Both the position numbers and the translations under genes were made by a program. From an uncultured Sphingomonadaceae bacterium (GTDB taxonomy: Bacteria > Pseudomonadota > Alphaproteobacteria > Sphingomonadales > Sphingomonadaceae), in the NCBI GenBank assembly GCA_947501695.1, contig CANMWO010000001.1, positions 372,001 to 436,000 on the forward strand: a stretch of 64,000 nt of DNA, given 5' to 3'. Of this stretch, positions 19,781-28,286 are shown one piece after another; within the stretch, counting starts at the first letter, position 1, and each line of letters opens with the position of its first letter. The notes under the pieces were generated by a model that worked only from the letters and a program-made list of their open reading frames with translations, did not search any database and had not been told where the DNA came from.

Positions 19781-19984
19781 TTGCCCAGCACACGCGCCTC
19801 CAAATGTCCGGTCTGCCGCAAACCGAAGTCTCAGGAATTCGCGCCTTTCTGCAGCGCAGGCTGCAAAGACCGCGATCTGCTGCAATGGCTGGGAGAGGGT
19901 TACAAAGCCCCTGGACCACCGGTTTCGCCGGACCAATTGGCTGATCATTTTTCAGGAGATGCTGGCCGCGACGGGGAGTCCTGA
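19781..19984 (+). CDS. yacG: DNA gyrase inhibitor YacG, zinc-binding
   Basis: 67 aa starting at a TTG three bases after the transporter stop. Cys9-x2-Cys12 and Cys24-x3-Cys28 form the single zinc site (CPVC...CSAGC), followed by the RDLLQWLGEGY segment conserved in YacG. In E. coli the protein binds GyrB and blocks DNA binding by gyrase. The location just before tRNA-Phe is a common sphingomonad arrangement. Confidence 0.85.
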   Translation: MPSTRASKCPVCRKPKSQEFAPFCSAGCKDRDLLQWLGEGYKAPGPPVSPDQLADHFSGDAGRDGES

Positions 19985-20083
19985 ACCAGTACAAAAAAAC
20001 CGCCATTTTTAGGCTGGACAAGCGATGCTAGCCCCGCCTATAGCGGCGCTTCCAATTCGGTGGGATCAACCTTCCCACCCGTT

Positions 20084-20159
20084 GCCCGAATAGCTCAGTT
20101 GGTAGAGCAAGCGACTGAAAATCGCTGTGTCGGTGGTTCGAATCCGCCTTCGGGCACCA
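20084..20159 (+). tRNA. tRNA-Phe (GAA)
   Basis: 76 bases including an encoded CCA. The acceptor stem GCCCGAA/TTCGGGC, D-loop AGCTCAGTTGGTAGAGC, anticodon loop CTGAAAA (anticodon GAA) and T-arm GGTTCGAATCC are all present. A T-run at 20161-20167 is a likely terminator. The decayed recombinase region begins about 90 bp downstream, consistent with past integration beside this tRNA, but no duplicated 3' end was found. Confidence 0.97.
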
Positions 20160-20251
20160 CTTTTTTTCTAAGATTTCAGTGTCTCCGGATTTTGCATTTC
20201 TGCGCATGAATAGTGCCGATATTTCCGCAGGTTAGCGATAGGGTCCTCTTT

Positions 20252-20371
20252 ATGCCGTCGACGAGAGATCATTTGTCAGCGCTGAGCACCGCGTTAAATG
20301 CCCATTTATCTCGATGGCCCGAAACGCTGGCACCAGATGCACTTTTGGATTTAGGTAGATTTGGGCCCTAG
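20252..20371 (+). CDS. Short ORF convergent with the recombinase, conserved in both copies
   Basis: 39 codons, beginning MPSTRDHLSAL and ending LLDLGRFGP. It overlaps the last codons of the recombinase on the other strand. The second recombinase remnant near 62001-62070 keeps the same C-terminal reading (TLAPDALLDFGGFG) with differences that mostly preserve the amino acids, which suggests selection on this frame in the parent element. The ribosome site is weak. Function is unknown. Confidence 0.4.
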   Translation: MPSTRDHLSALSTALNAHLSRWPETLAPDALLDLGRFGP

Positions 20372-20600
20372 TTGAAGCCCAAGAGTTCGCGCTGTGCTTT
20401 CCAGCAGAGCGGAACATTGCCAATGCGCAAGATCTTGCGCCCGGTCAGATCGACTGGCTGGGTACCATTGATTATTGCCGAGATGATATCAGGTGCCAGA
20501 TAGCTTATGCGAGCTAGCTGTTGAATGTGTCTTTGGCTGTATTCTGAAATCATGGGGGATGGTTCTTCACGAACCAAAAAATCTTGGGCTGCGAATGCAT
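20305..20600. repeat. Recombinase 3'-end segment, copy 1
   Basis: This stretch (3' end of the recombinase plus about 60 bp of flank) is clearly related to 62001-62300: shared words include TTTATCTCGATG at the left end and AACGCTGGCACCAGATGCAC. The encoded C-termini (SYLAPDIISAII...QRELLGFN) are nearly the same. The two copies mark insertions of the same element family. Confidence 0.7.
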
Positions 20601-21884
20601 GAGCAACCAATCGCAGTAGCACGGGATCGGGTTCCCTTTTTGAGCTGCCGTTCCCTGGCGGGATCGCTAGTTTTACTTCAGATCCCTTGCACACCAGCTT
20701 GGCATCAATGGATACAGATGTCGGTCGATCCTGACCTTTGGGTCTAAATACCAATTCTACCGTTGAAGCTTTCACCTGCACCTGGACTTGCAACTCTGTC
20801 AGTATTGCGCGCTGTTTCTCGATCGATAGATCGGGCAGGGCGCTCGCAATTTCCTGTCGGTTATCAAGTTGGTTAGACAGTTTTTGCGCAGTTTCGTCTC
20901 CTATTGCGTCGGTGCGTCCCAAGTTCTGAACGACTGCATCTACAACAAGCCGCTCAATTTCCCCTGCTGGCATCCGCCATTTGGTCGATTTGTCACCCGG
21001 TTGAGTTCGGGTAACATAGTAGCGATATCTTTTTGATTCCCTGCTTGCATGAGCTGGTGTCATCGGTCTTCCGTCGGGATCGGTGATCAAACCAGTCAAC
21101 AAACTGGGATTGCGGCTTTTCTTACCCAGCGCATTGTCTTTGCGGTTGGTGCGAAAGATTGACTGGACCTGATCAAACAGCTCTTGCGAGATTATGGACT
21201 GGTGGATGCCTTCATACATCTCATCCTTGTGTCTCATTTTCCAATATAGACAGGATTTTGCAGGAGATGCGTGAGCGTACCTGTCTTGAAGAAAATGCCG
21301 CCAACCTTCTTTCCAGTCTTCCATTTCCGTTCTCTGGTCTTGATGCCTTGAGCGGCCAATTCGTCGACGAGATCGGGTACGGATTTAATCTGAGCATATT
21401 TCTCAAACATATGGCGGACCGTTGCTGCTTCGGACCGATTGATCACCAGCTGGCGATCGACAACATCATATCCGAAGGGCACACCACCTCCCATCCACAA
21501 GCCCTTCTTCTTGGAGGCAGCCACTTTGTCCCGGATCCGTTCACCTGTGACCTCACGTTCAAATTGTGCGAAGGACAAAAGCACATTCAGGGTCAGCCGA
21601 CCCATACTGGTGGTTGTGTTGAATGACTGGGTGACGCTGACGAAGCTGGCTTCATTCTCATCCAAGATTTCGACGATCTTGGCAAAGTCAGCGAGGCTTC
21701 TGGTCAAACGATCAACCTTGTAAACAACAATGATGTCTACTTTGCCTGCCGTTACATCATCCAGAAGTTGTTTGAGGGCAGGGCGGTTCATGTTGCCGCC
21801 GGACCAGCCGCCGTCGTCGTAAAACTCTGGGACCGCTTCCCAACCTTCGCTGGCCTGGCTCAGGATATAGGCTGCCATGTACAC
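20368..21884 (-). pseudogene. Large serine recombinase, frameshifted and 5'-truncated
   Basis: Two overlapping frames together encode about 500 aa of a resolvase/invertase-type large serine recombinase. The first frame (21884-21234) has YDDGGWSGGNMNRPAL, IVVYKVDRLTRSLADF, FNTTTSMGRLTLNVLLSFAQFERE (split) and the start of the recombinase domain, ending at NPVYIGK-stop. The second frame takes over exactly there with MRHKDEMYEGIHQ, so a single base was lost in the GGAAAA run near 21235-21240. The N-terminal 30-40 residues holding the catalytic Ser (YxRVS) are also missing: the gene begins at AYILSQASEGW, joined to a clipped DUF2924 gene. The enzyme is therefore dead. Confidence 0.88.
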
Positions 21885-22032
21885 GTTCCTGCAACCGATT
21901 GGCGATCCCGCGCCTTAGTAGATCAGGACCGATATCGGGGGCTGGGGATCGATAAGTGTCCCGCCACATCGAACGCAGCTGGGCAGGAGGCATGGCTATG
22001 AGCGCAGCCAACTGTTGTTCGAGGCCGCTCAT
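21882..22032 (-). pseudogene. DUF2924 protein, truncated by deletion
   Basis: The first 50 codons (LAALIAMPPAQLRSMWRD, DLLRRGIANRLQE) are the DUF2924 N-terminus, which in intact cassettes precedes the recombinase. After NRLQE the sequence switches to recombinase DNA in another frame, so one deletion removed the end of DUF2924 and the start of the recombinase. Its ATG overlaps the DUF3489 stop (ATGA), as in intact cassettes. Confidence 0.8.
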
Positions 22033-22271
22033 TTTGCAGCCTGCCGTACCTTTTTATCTGGTACCTGCGTAGTCCGGTAGATTGTGCCTTCATCGCCTCG
22101 TTGTTCTCGTGCGAGCACAAATCCCTTTTTGCGTAGGCCGGTGAGGAAAGCACGCACACTGTGCGGCTTCCACTTCGTTGCTTTGCAAATCTCATCGATG
22201 CTTGCGCCTTTGCCGCGCCCCAGCATCGCAATCACTTCGGCGGACTTGGTTTGTGGTTTTGAGGTTGCCAT
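22029..22271 (-). CDS. DUF3489 domain protein (recombinase cassette)
   Basis: 80 aa from the ATG at 22271 with GGAG 8 bases upstream. KSAEVIAMLGRGKGASIDEI and ATKWKPHSVRAFLTGLRKKGFVL (split here into short blocks) show a small winged helix-turn-helix typical of DUF3489. This family travels with DUF2924 and the large serine recombinase in alphaproteobacterial integrative elements and is the only intact gene of the trio here. It is possibly a DNA-binding accessory or regulator. Confidence 0.82.
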   Translation of the reverse strand: MATSKPQTKSAEVIAMLGRGKGASIDEICKATKWKPHSVRAFLTGLRKKGFVLAREQRGDEGTIYRTTQVPDKKVRQAAK

Positions 22272-22475
22272 TTTGGGTCTCCAGTTTGGCGCTGGAGGAT
22301 CCAGCGCTTCCACTGATCCAAGCCGCGGATCGCTTAAGAGCGTGGGCGGCGTGTCGTCATGTTTGTGACATCACCAAAAGCAATGCTCGAACAAACACCG
22401 AAGTCCAGTTGTTTATCTGCATATTTGTAAAAGCTGTATGTGGACTTCCATGCCAAGTCGAGCATGGGTTGGGAC

Positions 22476-22694
22476 ATGGCAGATACAGACGATCATGTTG
22501 ATCCGATCAAGGTACGAACTGGGTTGTTTGCGCTGGTCACCGCAAGACTTGAAGACGCTCATCAAATCGCAGTGAAGGGGCAAGCTGCCAACGTCGGTAA
22601 TGCCGATGTCGGCGGGTTGGTTATTGAACTGCGTTCGATGTTCGACGAGATCAATGTTCAACTGGATGCTATCGAACTGATGAACAATCGTTAG
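22476..22694 (+). CDS. Small hypothetical protein
   Basis: 72 aa, MADTDDHVDPIKVRTGLFAL..., soluble, acidic and helical, with no motif I recognise. It lies in the recombinase-associated region and is transcribed away from DUF3489. Codon use looks coding, but the ribosome site is weak, so confidence is moderate. Confidence 0.45.
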   Translation: MADTDDHVDPIKVRTGLFALVTARLEDAHQIAVKGQAANVGNADVGGLVIELRSMFDEINVQLDAIELMNNR

Positions 22695-22766
22695 CGTCGG
22701 TTTTTGGACCGTTAGTGGACCGTCCTCTTTTAGCGGGTTCCGCCGAAATTGAGACATCGAAGTCAG

Positions 22767-23255
22767 CTAGTCGTCTCGATGAAATTCATAGTCAGCCTGC
22801 AGATGTGGTTGCCATCTTTCGTGATATAAGCGCATTTCACGACGGATAACCTCACCGCTTGATCCTGGCACCTCGACAGCAACCTCGTCTAATTCATCTT
22901 CGTCGGCCCATCCCCAGCTAGCCATGCGCTTCATGTAAATGTGAGCGTCAAGTTGCGTTCCATTCTTCTCAAGCACTTCTAGTAGGCATATTCCGGAAAC
23001 CATCAGCGGCCGACGCTTTTCAGCTAGAGCATTCAAAATTTCGGGCATACGAAGTGCTGCGACGTACTCCTTCTGATTATGTGTGAGTGCGCAGTCCAGA
23101 TCGTAGAAGGATCCGTTCATCAGCTCCGCCAAACCTTTCGCCAGTGTAGTCTTCCCCACACCCGTCCAGCCGTCGATCCCTACGATGCCGGAATCGCCAA
23201 TTTTTGGTAGTAGCGTTTTGGCTAGATCTTCCAATTGCGTGAAGGAGATAGGCAT
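22767..23255 (-). CDS. P-loop nucleoside-kinase-like protein
   Basis: 162 aa. The Walker A motif GIDGWTGVGKTTLAKGLAE lies near residue 25, and the following helix/strand pattern (FYDLDCALT) resembles uridine kinase-like or zeta-toxin-like small kinases. No antitoxin gene or lid motif was identified, and the second half (SWGWADEDELDEVAVEVPG) is unfamiliar. It probably phosphorylates a small molecule, but the substrate is unknown. It lies at the edge of the mobile region. Confidence 0.65.
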   Translation of the reverse strand: MPISFTQLEDLAKTLLPKIGDSGIVGIDGWTGVGKTTLAKGLAELMNGSFYDLDCALTHNQKEYVAALRMPEILNALAEKRRPLMVSGICLLEVLEKNGTQLDAHIYMKRMASWGWADEDELDEVAVEVPGSSGEVIRREMRLYHERWQPHLQADYEFHRDD

Positions 23256-23545
23256 AACTTATGATTGGCGAATGTGGCGAGCTTCCGCAACTGGGCACGT
23301 AGCCTCAAGTCCGCCTTACTCGCTCTGATGTCTGCTTCTGGCCGCTAAGATGTCGTATGGCTACGTCTGGGGCTGGGGCGCAAAGCGGACTTTGGGAAGC
23401 GGTTGATAATTTATCTTATGTTGAAGGGGTATGGGATGCCCGTTTCTGGGCCGATTGCAGACTGTCTGCTAACAGGTGGCACGACATTTATATCGGTCAG
23501 TCAACTCACGACCCAATTGCGGCATTTAAGTTCACTTTTCTCGCC

Positions 23546-23572
23546 GTCCGCTTTGGGCGCAAAAAAGCGGAC
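23546..23572. repeat. GTCCGC palindromic repeat, copy 1
   Basis: GTCCGCTTT and AAAGCGGAC arms around GGGCGCAAA. A half-copy (GCGCAAAGCGGAC) lies near 23378-23390. This is one of at least seven copies of a dispersed palindrome in the window. The 450 bp around it (23256-23705) contain an open frame at 23357-23665, but it runs through both repeats and has no family resemblance, so I consider the stretch gene-free up to nasT. Confidence 0.75.
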
Positions 23573-23705
23573 ACAGCAGAACGTATTTCATTGCCCGTTA
23601 TCCAACCAATGATCATCAAACTAGTTCCAATCGGCGAGTTCATGTTGCACCTGCGAACAAAATAGCGTTAGATATGCTCAGTTCTCTCCTCTCCCGGAGT
23701 CGCAA

Positions 23706-24287
23706 TTGCGTATTGCCGTTATCGATGAAAACCCCGTTCGCGCGGCTATAATAGAAGACGGGCTTGCCGAAGTTGGCGAGCGCGATGTCTTTGTCATCTC
23801 CGAACGCACCGGCATGGCGCGAGCGATTGAAACGATTGATCCCGATGTGATTCTCATTGATCTGGGCAATCCGTCTCGTGACATGCTGGAAGAATATTTT
23901 GCAGTCAGTCGCGCTGTTTCGCGTCCGATTGCGATGTTTGTCGAACAATCCAATGAAGACACGATTGCCGCTGCAATTGATGCAGGGGTGTCGGCTTATA
24001 TTGTCGATGGGCTTTCGCAGCGCCGGATAAAACCGATCCTCGATCTGGCCGTTCGTCGCTTTCAGGCCTTTTCGCGCTTGCAGACAGAGCTAAAGGAAGC
24101 GCGGGATGCGTTGTCCGAGCGAACCATAATCGATCAGGCGAAAAAAATTCTGATCCAGAAGCGCAGCATTAGCGAACCGGAAGCCCATAAGCTGCTGCGC
24201 GATCATGCGATGAACAGCAATAAACGGATGGCCGAAGTGGCGGAAGCCATAGTTACGTCTGAACAATTATTAGGGGACGGCTTATGA
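23706..24287 (+). CDS. nasT: ANTAR-domain response regulator NasT
   Basis: 193 aa from a TTG start. The N-terminal receiver-like domain (MRIAVIDENPVRAAII; acidic residues in DPDVILIDLGNP) is followed by a coiled linker and a C-terminal ANTAR RNA-binding domain (TIIDQAKKILIQKRSISEPEAHKLLRDHAM in parts, with MAEVAEAIV). In characterised systems NasT binds leader RNA hairpins and prevents termination upstream of nitrate assimilation genes; it is held inactive by NasS without nitrate. The gene overlaps nasS by four bases (ATGA). Confidence 0.93.
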   Translation: MRIAVIDENPVRAAIIEDGLAEVGERDVFVISERTGMARAIETIDPDVILIDLGNPSRDMLEEYFAVSRAVSRPIAMFVEQSNEDTIAAAIDAGVSAYIVDGLSQRRIKPILDLAVRRFQAFSRLQTELKEARDALSERTIIDQAKKILIQKRSISEPEAHKLLRDHAMNSNKRMAEVAEAIVTSEQLLGDGL

Positions 24288-25498
24288 GTACCGATCAGAT
24301 GAATATCGGTTTTCTCCCGTTGGTGGACGCGGCTTTACCGATACTGGCGCAAGAACATGGTTTTGCCGAGGAACAGGGGCTGAACCTTAACTTCATTCGG
24401 GATATCAGCTGGGCATCGGTATTGGACAGGCTGCTCTATGGTCATACTGATGCGGCGCATTTGCTGGCTCCGCTTGCGATTGCCACAACTCTGGGGCGCG
24501 GCCGTCCAGCAAAGGCTTTGTCCGTACCGTTCGTGCTGGGGTTGAATGGAAACGCTGTCACCATGTCTCACGATCTTGCAGACATTGTCGCGCCTGCCGG
24601 ACAATTGGGCGATCCAGTCGAAGTTGGGAAAAAGTTGAAACTGGAAATTACCACGCGTGCGCAGGCCGGTCGGCGGGTTCGGTTTGGCGTTGTGCATCGC
24701 TATTCCAGCCACAGTTACAAGCTGCGCTACTGGCTGGCCGAATGCGGTATCGCACCCGATAACGATGTCGATATCGTCACCATAGCGCCTCCATTCGCTG
24801 CCGATGCGCTTGCCAATCAAGAGGTTGACGGCATTTGTGTTGGCGAGCCGTGGAACAGCGTAGCGGTGGAGCGCGGCGTGGGTCGGATCGTTCTGGTCAC
24901 CGCACAGATATGGCGCCGCGGTGTTGAAAAAGTATTGGCTATGCCGGCCGAAAAACTCGAGGAGGATCGGGACAAGATCGAACGGTTGGTACGCGCGCTG
25001 CATTTCGCTGCCCGGCATTTTGTTGATCCGGAAAATTGGGACAAGAATGCCGACATACTGGCGCGCGCCGAATATCTCGACGGCTCGGCTACACTCATTC
25101 AACGTGCAATCTCGGACCGGATTTTGCTCACCGCCGACTCGCCGCCCGTAGACGTTCCGGACTTCATGTTTCAATATCGCGAAGCGGCGAACTTCCCGTG
25201 GACCAGCCAGGCGGCCTGGCTCTACTCGCAAATGCTGCGCTGGGACGATCTGGAATATAGCGCCGACGATCAGTTGCGCGCAGAGCAGGTTTTCCGCCCC
25301 AATGTATACCGCACTGCCTTGAAAGGTCATGACACGCCAATGCCCGGTGCCAATGCGAAATTGGAGGGCAGCGTAACCGACAGTCTACCGGTCGGATCGA
25401 CTCAGGGCCGATTGACCCTCGGCGCCAATCCATTTTTCGACGGCCGGGTTTTTGACCCGACAGATATTACGGGCTACCTTGCTAAGCTACCGAAATAA
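24284..25498 (+). CDS. nasS: NasS nitrate sensor, NrtA-like without signal peptide
   Basis: 404 aa. The whole length aligns by eye with the nitrate-binding protein encoded at 25767: shared blocks include NGNAVTMSH/NGNAITLSN, YELRYWLA-like YKLRYWLAECG, VDGICVGEPWNSVAV and WLYSQMLRW. It lacks any signal peptide or lipobox and starts directly at MNIGFLPLVDAALPIL, so it is cytoplasmic. Coupling to nasT identifies it as the sensor that sequesters NasT until nitrate or nitrite binds. Confidence 0.92.
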   Translation: MSTDQMNIGFLPLVDAALPILAQEHGFAEEQGLNLNFIRDISWASVLDRLLYGHTDAAHLLAPLAIATTLGRGRPAKALSVPFVLGLNGNAVTMSHDLADIVAPAGQLGDPVEVGKKLKLEITTRAQAGRRVRFGVVHRYSSHSYKLRYWLAECGIAPDNDVDIVTIAPPFAADALANQEVDGICVGEPWNSVAVERGVGRIVLVTAQIWRRGVEKVLAMPAEKLEEDRDKIERLVRALHFAARHFVDPENWDKNADILARAEYLDGSATLIQRAISDRILLTADSPPVDVPDFMFQYREAANFPWTSQAAWLYSQMLRWDDLEYSADDQLRAEQVFRPNVYRTALKGHDTPMPGANAKLEGSVTDSLPVGSTQGRLTLGANPFFDGRVFDPTDITGYLAKLPK

Positions 25499-25656
25499 TG
25501 GCTAAAAATTATATATTTGCTGCGCTGCAATATTTTCCCTTGCCTTTTTATTTGGGCTGATGTTTATTGATTCAGGTCGGGGCAACCCGCAAAACATATT
25601 TTACCAGATTGTCCAATGACGGGCATTCGCCAGGTAGAACGACCCAAATTCGAATA

Positions 25657-25711
25657 GGCAATGGTGCCGCCCAAGACAGTCTTTTTGACTGTGGCTTGAG
25701 GCGGTTTTTTT
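25657..25711 (+). terminator. Leader attenuator upstream of nrtA, likely NasT target
   Basis: CCGCCCAAGACAGTC (25667-25681) pairs with 25687-25704 (GACTGT..CTTG.GGCGG) around TTTTT and is followed by seven T residues, a strong intrinsic terminator 55 bp before nrtA. Just upstream, GGC-AATGGT-GCC (25657-25668) forms a short stem with a six-base loop having A at position 1 and G at position 4, the ANTAR-target pattern, and it overlaps the terminator's left arm. The hexaloop stem is only 3 bp, so that part is tentative; the terminator is clear. Confidence 0.75.
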
Positions 25712-25766
25712 GCGTCGTTTTTCGTTCTGCTCTGTGTTTGCCGGAATTGAAAAAAGGGGTCAAAAA

Positions 25767-27179
25767 ATGCAATCGAACCGACGCAATTTCCTAGTTATGA
25801 CAGCATGCGCTTTGGCGCTTTCCGCTTGTGGAAGCGGCAGCGACAAGGGGTCATCGAACGCGGAATCAATCCAGGCAGCAACGGTAGATGGCGCGATTGA
25901 AAAGCCGGTATTGAAACTCGGTTTTATCAAACTCACTGATATGGCGCCGCTGGCTATCGCCAAGGAAAAGGGCTTTTTCGCGGAAGAGGGTTTGAACGTC
26001 GCGCTGGAGCCGCAGGCAAACTGGAAAGTCTTGCTCGACGGCGTGATCGGCGGCCAGCTTGACGGGGCGCATATGCTGGCCGGGCAACCGCTGGCCGCGA
26101 CTATTGGCTATGGCACCAAGGCGGATTTGATCGCGCCGCTATCCCTCGATCTCAACGGCAACGCCATCACCCTTTCCAACAAGGTCTGGGCAGAAATCCA
26201 GCCTGATCTCGAGAAGGGCGCTGATGGCAAGCCTGTCCATCCGATCAGCGCGTCGGTGCTGAAACCGGTCATTGCGAAATATAAGCAGCAGGGCAAGCAG
26301 TTCAAAATGGGCATGGTGTTTCCGGTCTCCACCCACAATTACGAGTTGCGCTATTGGCTTGCCGCTGGCGGTGTGGAGCCGGGCTATTATACCCCCGGTG
26401 ATGTTGCCGGGACGGTAAGCGCGGAAGCCGCTCTTTCGGTGACACCGCCGCCGCAAATGCCGGCCACGATGGAAGCGGGTACGATTGACGGCTATTGCGT
26501 CGGAGAACCCTGGAATCAGGCAGCCGTTCAAAAGAAAATCGGTGTGCCGGTCATCACCGATGATCAGATCTGGAAGAAAAACCCCGAAAAGGTGCTCGGC
26601 CTGCGCAAGGATTTTGCCGAGAAATATCCGGCAACCACCGCTGCAATTTTACGGGCGGTGATCAAGGCACAGCAATGGCTGGACGTCGATAACGGCAAAA
26701 ATCGCGCAGAAGCAGTGAAGATTTTATCGCAGCCCAATTATGTCGGTGCCGACGAAGCGGTCATCGGCGCATCGATGACCGGTCAATTCACTTTCGAGGC
26801 TGGTGACACGCGGCCGGCACCCGATTTCAATATCTTCTTCAACGATTATGCCGGCTATCCCTTCTATTCCGATGCGATCTGGTATCTCACACAGATGCGC
26901 CGCTGGGGGCAGATATCGGAGGACAAATCCGACCAATGGTATTTCGACACGGCCAAAGCCGTATACCGCCCCGATCTCTATCTCGCCGCCGCCAAAAAGC
27001 TCAGCGATGACGGGATCATTCCAGCCGACAGCATCCCGGAATCCGATGGCTTCAAGGGTGAACAGACCGGCTTTATCGACGGGATTACCTATGACGGCAA
27101 AGCGCCCAATGCCTATCTCGCCAAATTTACAATCGGCCTGAAGCAGGGACAAAAAGTCACCGCATCGGGCGTCAATTAA
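25767..27179 (+). CDS. nrtA: Nitrate ABC transporter substrate-binding lipoprotein
   Basis: 470 aa from the ATG at 25767 (AGGGG ribosome site). The N-terminus has a twin Arg (SNRRNFL), a short hydrophobic stretch and the lipobox LSAC, so it is probably a lipoprotein, possibly exported by Tat. The NrtA/CmpA fold follows (LKLGFIKLTDMAPLAIAKE, NGNAITLSN, YCVGEPWNQAAV). It captures nitrate for NrtB and the double ATPase downstream. It resembles NasS and probably shares an ancestor with it. Confidence 0.92.
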   Translation: MQSNRRNFLVMTACALALSACGSGSDKGSSNAESIQAATVDGAIEKPVLKLGFIKLTDMAPLAIAKEKGFFAEEGLNVALEPQANWKVLLDGVIGGQLDGAHMLAGQPLAATIGYGTKADLIAPLSLDLNGNAITLSNKVWAEIQPDLEKGADGKPVHPISASVLKPVIAKYKQQGKQFKMGMVFPVSTHNYELRYWLAAGGVEPGYYTPGDVAGTVSAEAALSVTPPPQMPATMEAGTIDGYCVGEPWNQAAVQKKIGVPVITDDQIWKKNPEKVLGLRKDFAEKYPATTAAILRAVIKAQQWLDVDNGKNRAEAVKILSQPNYVGADEAVIGASMTGQFTFEAGDTRPAPDFNIFFNDYAGYPFYSDAIWYLTQMRRWGQISEDKSDQWYFDTAKAVYRPDLYLAAAKKLSDDGIIPADSIPESDGFKGEQTGFIDGITYDGKAPNAYLAKFTIGLKQGQKVTASGVN

Positions 27180-27204
27180 CTTACTGATTAAAAAGGAAAA
27201 GGCT

Positions 27205-28275
27205 ATGGCGACGGTCATTGCAGACAAATTCGAAAGCGATCCGGACAAAGCGGAAACGGTAACGGCGAATGATGTCGCGGGGGGCGGTGTAGTGACCGAA
27301 CCGTCGGAGCCGACTGACAAGGGTCAGAAATCTATTCTGCTCCAATATGTCGACGGCAAAAAGATTCTCGAATTTCTGAAAAGTCTTGCCGCGCCAGTTA
27401 TCGGTATCCTTGTTTTCATTGGTCTGTGGGCGGCGCTGGCACCGCAGGTGGATACGTCGCTCGGCAGCTTGCCGGGGCCTGTTGAAGTATCCCAGCAAGG
27501 TGTGGCGCTCTATGAAGAATGGTCAGCCGCGCAGGATCAGAAAGCGGAATTTTACGCTGCCCAGGATGCACGCAATGCCGCTGCTGCGGCCAATGGCGGC
27601 GCGACGCAGAATTTTGAATATAGCGGGCCGCCGACATTTCTGGATCAGATCTGGACGTCGCTGGCAACCGTTGCGTTAGGATTTTTCCTGGCAACGATTG
27701 TCGCTGTTCCGGTCGGTTTGATCTGCGGGCTGTCGAAGACGTTTAACGCGGCGATCAACCCGCTCGTCCAGATCATGAAACCGGTTAGCCCGCTGGCATG
27801 GTTGCCGATCGTGACGATGGTGATTTCCGCGACCATGACGGACCCCGATCCCAGCCTGCCGAAAAGCTTCGTGATTTCGGCGATCGTGGTGATGCTTTGC
27901 TCTCTATGGTCGACGCTGATCAACACGGCGATCGGGACGGCATCGATTGATAAGGATTTGCTCAACGTCGGCAAGGTGTTGCGCCTTGGTTGGTTTGCAA
28001 AGCTGACCCGGCTCGTCCTGCCATCGGCGCTGCCTTACATCTTCACTGGCATGCGCCTGTCTCTGGGTGTGGGCTGGATGGTCCTCATCGCGGCAGAAAT
28101 GCTCGCGCAGAACCCGGGACTGGGCAAATTTGTCTGGGACGAGTTCCAGAATGGCTCCAGCCAGTCGCTGGCGCGGATCATGTTTGCTGTCATCATCATC
28201 GGCCTGATCGGCTTCCTGCTCGACCGGATCATGATGCTGCTGCAAAACTTCGCCAGCCGCAATCGGACCGTGTGA
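27205..28275 (+). CDS. nrtB: Nitrate ABC transporter permease
   Basis: 356 aa. An unusual N-terminal cytoplasmic tail of about 55 residues precedes the first helix (LAAPVIGILVFIGLWAAL); a periplasmic loop rich in Ala/Gln (residues about 85-145) and five further helices follow. The EAA loop is at LGWFAKLTRLVLPSALPYIF. Homologues are NrtB and the SsuC/TauC permeases; the genetic context makes nitrate/nitrite the substrate. Co-transcribed with nrtA (25 bp gap). Confidence 0.92.
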   Translation: MATVIADKFESDPDKAETVTANDVAGGGVVTEPSEPTDKGQKSILLQYVDGKKILEFLKSLAAPVIGILVFIGLWAALAPQVDTSLGSLPGPVEVSQQGVALYEEWSAAQDQKAEFYAAQDARNAAAAANGGATQNFEYSGPPTFLDQIWTSLATVALGFFLATIVAVPVGLICGLSKTFNAAINPLVQIMKPVSPLAWLPIVTMVISATMTDPDPSLPKSFVISAIVVMLCSLWSTLINTAIGTASIDKDLLNVGKVLRLGWFAKLTRLVLPSALPYIFTGMRLSLGVGWMVLIAAEMLAQNPGLGKFVWDEFQNGSSQSLARIMFAVIIIGLIGFLLDRIMMLLQNFASRNRTV

Positions 28276-28286
28276 GGGGAGGCGAT

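Noticed and set aside
20084-20159. tRNA-Phe as an att site for an intact genomic island
   Set aside because: No second copy of the tRNA 3' end was found in the window, so island boundaries cannot be supported.
22767-23255. Zeta-toxin/antitoxin system
   Set aside because: The Walker A motif is compatible, but no epsilon-like antitoxin or zeta-specific motif is visible.
23357-23665. Open frame of 102 codons upstream of nasT
   Set aside because: It runs through two copies of the GTCCGC repeat, has no recognisable motif or ribosome site, and looks like a chance frame.
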